In this document: positions 56,975 through 64,000 of the stretch, in pieces
Layout: the number at the start of each line of letters is the position of its first letter
Numbering within the stretch: position 1 is the stretch's first letter
Made by a program: the position numbers and the translations under genes
The notes under the pieces: generated by a model
Databases searched by the model: none
Seen by the model: the letters and a program-made list of their open reading frames with translations, nothing else
Told to the model about the DNA's origin: nothing
NCBI GenBank assembly: GCA_009733575.1
Contig: ML769489.1
Span: forward strand, 124,001-188,000
DNA: 64,000 nt
Reading direction: 5' to 3'
From: Gymnopus androsaceus JB14
Lineage: Eukaryota; Basidiomycota; Agaricomycetes; Agaricales; Omphalotaceae

Positions 56975-58065
56975 AGTATTTCTTGAGCTTGTCTTGAACA
57001 CTGCGCAAGAAAGGTGTATGACGTACAGTCTTGAGATCGATCAAACTCACGTGACATTTGCCACGGACCGGCGTTCATGGCCATGGCGTGTAATAAACCT
57101 TCCTTCCTTCTTTCCTTCCTTCCGACCCGCGACCAACGTGTCCTCCTCTGCTCTAAAGCGCATCCGGAGCTTGTCATAGTGAAACTCAATATACGGAAAT
57201 TATGACGATGCGGATTCAACACGAACACCAAGAAGATTGAAGATTGAAATGTTGGCAGTCCAGAAGGAATTGAGTATTCGGGATGAAAGCACTGGATCGC
57301 GCTAGTCCATGGAGGTGGCTCAGGTGCTGTGATTCAGAATGTCCATTTTTGGATTTACGAATTAACCTTGTGTGTGAAGCTTCAAAACAGAAGTTATTGC
57401 ATGGGCTGTGTGCGTATACTAGATCCGAGGTCCCTTACAAGTTTCCACTTCCCGCATCTCATCATCAGAGCCTCACTCATCAATATTGTCGCACCGATAC
57501 ACAATTCTTCCTTTACCCTCCCTCGGATGATTCAGCTCGTTGGAAAGCTCTGCCCACGAAATCCATTATCCAAATTGCCTCGGGGAGCTCAGACCGTTTT
57601 TGGCTGCTATCGAAATGTTCGGCCTCTCCGCCTGAGCCCATGTCTCTATTGATATACTCAATGTAGCCCGTGCCTCTGCGGGAAACATATTGGTTCGAAA
57701 TCATACCAAACCACTGTCAGTCCGGTGCTGCTTCGCCTAGGGCTCATTTCCCCTCTCCGTTTAGAGCAATGATTGAATACAGATTTCGGTTTCGGATTTG
57801 CCTCATTCAATTGAATTGCACCGACAAACTCGGGTACCAACCATCTCTATGGCTATCCCGGGAGCTTGCGTGCAGTTTAAAAGCAGATGTCTTGCAATCG
57901 AAAGCCCATCGGTTGTTGAACATCCGTAGACTGCATCCCTCAGTCTCTAACGATCCGTGGCAGGTTCCACATACTTTGGCTGGCCCATTCAAAGTTATTC
58001 ATCCACCACAGGACACGAGTGTCTTTTCGTTCATTCATACATACATATACTACACTGTATTCAAC
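56975..58065. repeat. Upstream region of the chitinase, duplicated at 33.2-34.0 kb
   Basis: No gene is supported. CTTCCTTCCTTCTTTCCTTC-type microsatellite text is at 57100-57122. The text from about 57230 follows 33240 onward. A TTTAAAAGC near 57878 may serve as a TATA box, but it is far from the ATG. Confidence 0.45.
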
Positions 58066-60430
58066 ATGCGTACATCGACCAACTTGTTTTTCGTGGCTGT
58101 CTTCGGTATCCTGTTTCTTCTCAACAGTGTTCTGGGTGCTCCTATACCCAGAAGACACTCGAGTTCTACTGCTAGCGCTAGCGCTTCGAGTTCGACAGAT
58201 TCCACCAGCTCAAGTAGTTCGTCTTCCAGCGCTTCATCTTCAAACAGTAGCTCTACAGGATGATACGAGCGGTTCTACGGATTCCTCCTCTTCCACTAGC
58301 TCATCGAATGCTACCAGTAGCTCCGAGTAGTGGCTCTGGGAGTGGTGTCAGTAGTGGTCCCTGGTTCGCGGTATATACGGACAGAGGTCCTGATCCTGCT
58401 CCTGCAGTTTCCGATATTCAGGTTCGTCGCTCCCTGTTGCACTTGCCCGTTTCCTGTCGCTGAAATTAAGGTACTTCTTATTTCGTCTTCAGGGATTTAA
58501 TGTCGTGTATGTATGCTTCTCACTGTACTGGACTACTCCGAAACTCATTGCAAATCGCATCTACAGCATCATGTCGTTCCTCCTCAGTACTGGCGCAACA
58601 GACATGGCTATGGCTTGGCAACAAATGTCAGCTTCGCAGCGCTCGACGATCAAGCAGCAGTACCAGGCTGCTGGTATCAAACTCCTCGTTTCCGCGTTTG
58701 GCTCTACCGAACAACCCACTACCAGTGGTGCTGATGCAACTCAACTTGCTTCTACCATGGCTGCGTGGGTCAAGGAGTATGGTGTAGGATGGTATTGGTG
58801 AGTACAAACCCTGACTGCCTGATTTCGAATGATCCGCTCATTTTGTTTGAATAGACGTCGATTACGAGGACGAGACTGCTATGGACAAAGGTGACGGAAG
58901 TGCCGAGACATGGCTTGTTGACTTTACCAATGGGCTGAGAAGTGCGCTGCCTCAAGGACAGTACATCCTTACACATGCTCGTGAGTCCCTCACGTCTTTA
59001 GTCCGAATTTAAGCAAGATATTCAAATCATTTCCTTTCCTTCCCAACAGCCCAAGCACCGTGGATGGGTCCCAGTGCGTCGTGGGCAGGTGGAGCTTATA
59101 TTACCGTGAATAAACAAGTCGGGAGCAAGATCGATTGGGTATGCTACGGTTCCTTCTGATTCGATAGCTATTACTAACTATCTTCAACTCTTTCTCATTT
59201 AGTATAATACCCAATTCTACAATCGTACGTCTCATTAACGCTCTGGATATAAAATTTCAGCTGATTATCGACGCAAAGAGGGAACATCGGAGTACACCAC
59301 TTGCGATGGGCTGCTCACTGCTTCTACCAGTAGCAATCCCAAGTCTTCCGTGTTCGAAATCGAAGCTAATGGGTTTGATCTCAATAAAATCGTCATTGGA
59401 AAGCCGGGCGCCCAAGCTGATGCTACCAACGGCCAGATGGATACGGGTACATTAGCTGGATGTGTTAGCCAGGCCAAAGCAAAGGGATGGAGTGAGTTTG
59501 ATTTCGATATCTGCTATCTCGTTGCAGAATTCTGACGATATTTTCCAGACGCAGGAGTGATGAGCTGGGAATATCCAGATGCCAATTCAGCGTGGATTAC
59601 TGCTGTTCGTGGCTCTGCTTATCCTATCGGCGGATCTTCTAGCTCAAGTTCCAGCTCTTCTTCATCCTAGCGATGGAGATAGTGGTTCTGGTTCTGCTTC
59701 GTCTAATTCAACGGATTCGAAATAGTGGTTCCGGATCCACTGCTTCGTCTACAGACGGCGACGGAGCATCTTCTTCGTCTTCGTCTTCTTCTTCCGGTAC
59801 TACTACTACTACTCTCCTCCGGAGCAGACAAGTGGGTCGGGTACTACGGGTGCTCCAGATGGTGATTCTTCATCGAACTCTACCACTGGATCTACTTCTT
59901 CAGGCACTGGCTCGAACGCAGGTTCTGATTCCAATTCCGGGTCTAATTCATCCACGCCCCAGACGACTTCGTCAACGACTCCTCCTACTGATGACGGCTC
60001 GGGCTCTTCAACTAATGATGGGTCAGGCTCTTCTACTAACGATGGATCAGGCTCTTCCACCACCGACGGAGCCTCTCCTACAAACGGCACTAATTCTACA
60101 CCTGGTGATACCGATACCTCATCTCCAAATTCCGCGCCAGGTGGCGACTCTAATTCGACATCCACCGATGGTAATTCTAACTCATCTGGTGACTCGAGTT
60201 CACCTACAGCGACGATCAATAATGGGATGTGGACTCCCAGCGCCACTCCAACGACATTTAATAATGGGATGTGGACGCCCAGCGCTGATGCTCCTACCGC
60301 TACTGGTACTGGTACTGGTTCAGGTCAAGGAGAAAAACATAGCAAGGGAAAGGGAAGCAAGACTCAATCTGAGTCGAGGCGTAGCAGAAGCAGGATGGTT
60401 CGGCGAAGACTCACTGATGACAGATTTTGA
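58066..60430 (+). pseudogene. Secreted GH18 chitinase with Ser/Thr-rich linker and tail (frameshifted)
   Basis: The ATG at 58066 opens a signal peptide (MRTSTNLFFVAVFGILFLLN) and a serine-rich linker. The catalytic domain follows in several exons: GPWFAVYTDRG, GFNVVYVCFSLYW, AAGIKLLVSAFGS, then the GH18 signature D-G-I-D-V-D-Y-E split by an intron (58799-58854), LPQGQYILTHA, GGAYITVNKQVGSKIDWYNT and VMSWEYPDANSAW. GH18 enzymes hydrolyse chitin with the last glutamate as acid. The C-terminal tail (59700-60430) is Ser/Thr/Gly-rich with a twice-repeated NNGMWTPSA and a basic end. Single-base insertions near 58259, 58324 and 58786, a stop at 59668-59670 and a shift near 59720 break it. A truncated copy is at 34043. 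Confidence 0.75.
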
Positions 60431-61126
60431 GTTTTGGTCTATGTATTTGAGTCCGTTCTCTTCAGTGGGAAACGGACATACTAAGTATTATAATGTATTT
60501 AACGGTAAATGGAATTATGCTTTGAATCTTGATTCTGGTCGGCCGCGTCAACCATTACGCTTTTCTTTCATCCTTCTGTGCCATCCTTTCTTGACACAGA
60601 CCACCATGTTCTAACCCCTAACCACCTCAACGCTGCGAGTTGTATGCGAAAGTGAGTCATTGCGCTTAGCTTTGAGCCCTCTATCTACGCATGAAGGGTC
60701 CATTTGCAGAATCCCATTACATATCTTGGGCGACGAATTCCATTTGTAGTGTCAAGTACTTGAATGCAGCCAAATTGGCGATATACACACGGCCAATCAT
60801 TATGCTTCAGCTAGGCTGAAGCGCAATGCGAAATGATTGATTCCAGGAATTAGACGAAATGTATTATTTTACACTGTTCGGTCTGACGATAAAAGCATGT
60901 ATTGGAAGAATCTGAGAGTCATACGATGGAACATTCAGCGATGCCCTCAAGGGTATTGATGCTATCGAGCATACCGCTTCACCTTTGCATCTGAAGGCTT
61001 TGGAGTTCGCCAGGCTCTCATACACTCGTTCAATTTCTACATTACAGCTGATGAAAAAAAGAACGGAGTAGAAGCGACCTATCCAGATTTACTGCAGAGA
61101 ACAACCTCGAGTCGTACATTAGGGCG
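60431..61126. other. Intergenic; solo family A MITE end at 60786-60860
   Basis: CACACGGCCAATCATTATGC at 60786, then GCTTCAGCTAGGCTGAAGC and AATGATTGATTCC, match the left 70 bp of the family A MITEs. No right end follows, so this is a truncated copy. No gene is supported in the rest. Confidence 0.6.
60786..60860. mobile_element. Truncated left end of a family A MITE
   Basis: Only the terminal CACACGGCCAATCATTATGC and the neighbouring TTCAG...CTGAA palindrome are kept. After about 75 bp the similarity to 26124 and 35363 stops. Confidence 0.7.
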
Positions 61127-62415
61127 TCACCGTGTTATTTTCTTTGGATCAAAGTTGTAAGCTTTGCATTTGACATAAAAGTAGTATTCTGAAGTCAAAG
61201 AAACCACGGTGAGCCGAAGTAAACATATACATAAAATTATCATTATTAACTCACCAACGAGAGCCAATGCGTAACTTTCTGCGTTATCCGCTGTTCCTAG
61301 CGGAGGTGGGTTGAGGTGCGCTTTCGCCTTGTCAGGTTTAGTAAGGTACGCAAAGTACGCTATCCAGCGTTCTGCCAGAAGTCGTGCACTACGCTCTATC
61401 GGAATGCTATATGTACCTTCGTTATTCGCATCGTTTTCATCTGCATGACCATGGATGTCTTGCGTGAACCTAAGGCGAAGTACGTGAAGCAAGTGAGGAC
61501 TCAGAGGCTTGGTACTGGAGAAATGTCTCACCAATGCCATGGGACTGTTTTCGAAGCGTCGAATTTCTCGCCTTCTGCAAGCTCGGATAGTATCAGAGCA
61601 TGAGTAGCAATGTATACGAAATGGGTCATCTCATGAAGTATTATCTCCGCTCCAGTCAAGAAATTCGATAAAAGGTACGGAGGTGCACACCACCCTGCCA
61701 AATTGAATGACTTCGATGCATGGGAAACTGCACTCTTCTTGGAGAAGAACTGTGGGCATAAGTTTATCGTAGATTCGAGGTTCATAACAAATGCATATCT
61801 TCGTGAACAGACAATTCAGTAAGTACAAGGATACGAAATGCATGCACTCACCGATCACCGCAAATCTCGGGTGAGGGACAGCTGACAGTGATTTTTCTGT
61901 CGATACCTCCACCAGTGACGATTGAAGTGGCCATGCTTGGGACCAGCTTTTCAGCTTTGCGCTCGGGGGCGGATGACCAAAACTGCAGCCAAGTACTCTT
62001 TTACGGCTTTACTCTCTGCGTACGTTACGCGTAACCTTTTTTGCAGAAGGCGCATGGGGTAGTATAAAATAGTCAGTGAGCCTGAAATACTAAATAGAGT
62101 GGGAACTTGGTACAAGCATAGTATACAACTTACGCATCATCACCCGGCTTAATGCTCTGGCCCACCAGCGCTATATCATATGCATCTGACAGCGCTCGCT
62201 CGATTTCAACAAGGCGACCCGGTGTTTGACGACAGCTTTCATCGATGACGGTCAGTTTGCTCGCCAGAGCATTGGGTTTCGGTTGTACTTCGAGTAGCGT
62301 AGGTTTTGCATTTTTCTGGGCGGGAAGTTCTCCAGATGGTGACAGTGGACGCTTTACGGCCTGGGGCAGCCTGTACTGCGAGCACAAGTAGAAGTAGGTA
62401 TATAGGAAAATGCAT
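61127..62415 (-). CDS. M35-like (aspzincin) metalloendopeptidase, start uncertain
   Basis: Read downward, the mature region has KLTVIDESCRQTPGRLVEIE, then exons with NLESTINLCPQFF and the zinc-binding HExxH motif (ILHEMTHFVY, near 61640). They continue with FTQDIHGHADEND and GTADNAESYALALVG, a match to the G-T-x-D-x2-x-Y type motif of aspzincins, whose aspartate is the third zinc ligand. The stop is at 61127. An ATG at 62415 opens an excellent signal peptide (MHFPIYLLLLVLAVQAAPG), but this frame is one base off the frame of the mature part. Either a base was lost near 62370 or a small intron is hidden. Secreted proteases of this type cleave after lysine or act on basic proteins. Confidence 0.6.
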
Positions 62416-63004
62416 GCCCGAGCCTCAGTCGTCCAACCTGAAATCTATCGGACCCGCCGATATAATGGAAGAAGGAAGAAAGCTGGGTCATGGACTACTT
62501 ATGCCGGGTATATCATAGTGCCTAAGCGTGGAGGAAGGAAGGAAGGAAGGAAGGAAGGAAGGCCTGAAGATCAATCACAGCCACAGAAAAAGTCTTATCA
62601 TGATCAGACTTTCGCGGCTCGGGAGATGCGGAAAACAGGCAACAGCATTTCAGTGAGAGGAGTGAGAGGAGAATCGGCGGCAAGCGAATTGATACATACA
62701 TGGTCCAAGAATGAGCCACGGACCACAGTGGCCCAAGCTCGAGAACACGAGCACGTTATGGTCGAAGAACGTGATCGTGTTGGCTATATAATGATTCTAG
62801 ATCGAAACTCATCTAATCTCAATCAAAACCACACAAACACACAACCCGACCTTCCCCTATTCCACTGTGCAAGCGTCGAGAATGAGTCGGAGTTGAAAAG
62901 CGAGTAGGAATACATCTTCAAAACCCTTCCAGTTCCACAGCTTTTGTGATCTCGGACGAACGACACTGCCACATTATCCTGTTGCTCAGAACCTCGACAT
63001 TATT
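62416..63004. other. Intergenic region between diverging genes
   Basis: Probably holds promoters of the metalloprotease (minus) and PARG-like gene (plus). A (GGAA)n microsatellite is at 62533-62562 and TATATAATGATT at 62784. An open plus-strand frame (62410-62907) overlaps it but has no domain character. Confidence 0.4.
62533..62562. repeat. (GGAA)n microsatellite
   Basis: About seven GGAA units in a row. Related CTTCC runs occur near 4581, 29868 and 57102, so this simple repeat is common in the genome. Confidence 0.9.
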
Positions 63005-64000
63005 ATGGAAAAGTGAGTTTCTCTACTTGAGCAGATAAGAATTATTCAATGTTCGCTGACCGTGCCATTCTAGTTTCATGCAATCTCCCGAAAATCAGCG
63101 CGCAAAAATCGTACGGACCAACAAGAAGCGATTCGCCGCCATTACATCGGAGCATCAGCATGAGGGAGCATCACCGCGGTCTATCTTCATTTCGGGTCAG
63201 TGGGAAATGCTTCATTCGAATAAACGACCGTACCCAGATAGTCCGAAGATGAAGATAGAAGTGATAAACGCAGATAGTTTAATCGTTGCGAGGGAGCTGA
63301 TGGATTCAGTGGGCGCCGACGCAATTGGTAAGACGGCCGTCTTGAATCTGGCAAGCAATTCACATCCTGGGGGCGGATGGGAGGCTCTGTGCGTGGCTCA
63401 GGTGAGTGGTGCTTTTAAGATGGAGAAGAAATCATGACCGTGTACCATCTCAGGAAGAAGCCCTGTGCTATTCATCGACTCTATTCTATACTCTAATGCA
63501 CTCTGCTGCACATTACCCATGGCCGAACAAGGGTCCCGGGTCCATTGCAGGCATTCTTTCGCCTGGAGTAGTGATCTTTCGCGGGCCTTTGACGGAATCT
63601 TCGCCAGATGGTAATCCTTGTCCTGAGCTTGCTCGGCACGAGCGTAGGGTCGTTTCAGTGATCTCTGTAGCAGCGCCCCGAAATCCCATTTTAACTGCTG
63701 GCGGTTCGGATTTCAGGAAGGAGGAAGATCGTGAAAATGTGCGCGAAAAAGTTCGCTTCATCTTGCGTCTAGCGGCAATGAATGGTCAGCGATACTTGGT
63801 ACTTGGTGAGTGATATTGCCGTTAGACGTACCTTTAACCAAAGACCCCCGTCAGGCGCACTTGGTTGCGGAGCTTATCGCTGTCCGCCAAAAGCCGTAGC
63901 CAAGTTGATGAAAGAGGTATTGTTCGAGTCAGAATTTACTGGATGGTTTGGCAAGATCGTTTTTGCCGTATATGATCCGCCATCTCATAGAGTGAGAGAC
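63005..64000 (+). CDS. Microbial-type poly(ADP-ribose) glycohydrolase domain protein (3' end outside window)
   Basis: The ATG at 63005 (M-E-N after splicing) is followed by an intron at about 63012-63071. Next come FMQSPENQRAKIVRTNKKRF and the N-terminal helix region, LNLASNSHPGGGWEALCVAQ at 63342-63400, an intron (63401-63452), and EEALCYSSTLFYTL. Together these give the GGG...QEE signature of microbial-type PARG, in which the second glutamate is catalytic. Further motifs are VVSVISVAAPRNP, EDRENVREKVRFILRLAA and, after a third intron (63808-63853), ALGCGAYRCPPKAVAKLMKE. The family removes ADP-ribose chains from proteins. All motifs are in frame; the gene runs off the right edge. Confidence 0.85.

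Noticed and set aside
59809..60246. 145-residue minus-strand acidic frame
   Set aside because: It is the antisense of the same Ser/Thr-rich tail and has no domain.
59673..60614. 313-residue plus-strand frame rich in Leu/Arg
   Set aside because: It is the wrong frame of the chitinase Ser/Thr/Gly tail. The biased codons of the tail keep other frames open; the SNSTTGSTSSG frame ends with a sensible basic tail.

Overview
The window is nuclear DNA of a filamentous basidiomycete, most likely an agaricomycete (mushroom-forming fungus). The signs are spliced genes with many introns of about 45-80 bp, a mushroom-type seven-helix membrane protein family, a CxC2-type KDZ transposase, a secreted fungal heme peroxidase family, a serine-rich GH18 chitinase and a dienelactone hydrolase. 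There is no bacterial operon structure. Most of the window is accessory DNA: decayed duplicated genes and transposons nested in one another. The best candidates for working genes are the partial gene at the left edge, the seven-helix protein at 14.9-16.3 kb and the PARG-like gene at the right edge.

Layout. 0-0.45 kb: the end of a gene whose product has two PPxY motifs. 0.8-13.9 kb: a direct segmental duplication carrying two decayed heme-peroxidase genes (0.8-2.8 and 9.5-10.9 kb). The first copy is followed by about 4 kb of transposon-like coding debris, the second by a dienelactone hydrolase (12.0-13.2 kb). 14-16.3 kb: a seven-helix membrane protein gene. It is repeated inverted at 24.4-28.6 kb, where two TA-flanked elements and one CAC-ended MITE have inserted into it. 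21.3-24.2 kb: remains of a DDE transposase and a Cys/His-rich transposon gene. 30.0-32.1 and 34.8-40.4 kb: two related cytochrome P450 pseudogenes. The second is split by MITEs and by a 2.8-kb element with hAT-like ends that carries an intact gag-like reading frame.

40.6-56.7 kb is the most striking unit: an element of about 16 kb with inverted ends built from many GTTnAAC words. It carries a CxC2-KDZ transposase and about eight other genes, several of them unlike any family I can name. Many of these genes contain in-frame stops of the kind left by C-to-T change. 57-60.4 kb: a GH18 chitinase with a full catalytic motif but several frameshifts; a truncated relative lies at 33.2-34.3 kb. 61.1-62.4 kb: an M35-like (aspzincin) metalloprotease. 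63.0-64.0 kb: a microbial-type PARG gene running off the right edge.

Comparing the duplicated copies gives 'empty sites' for several insertions and so exact target-site duplications. Three CAC...GTG MITE families all make 3-bp duplications, and two other elements duplicate TA. The secreted enzymes (peroxidase, chitinase, metalloprotease), the P450s and the hydrolase fit a wood, litter or plant-associated fungus, but most of them are broken here.
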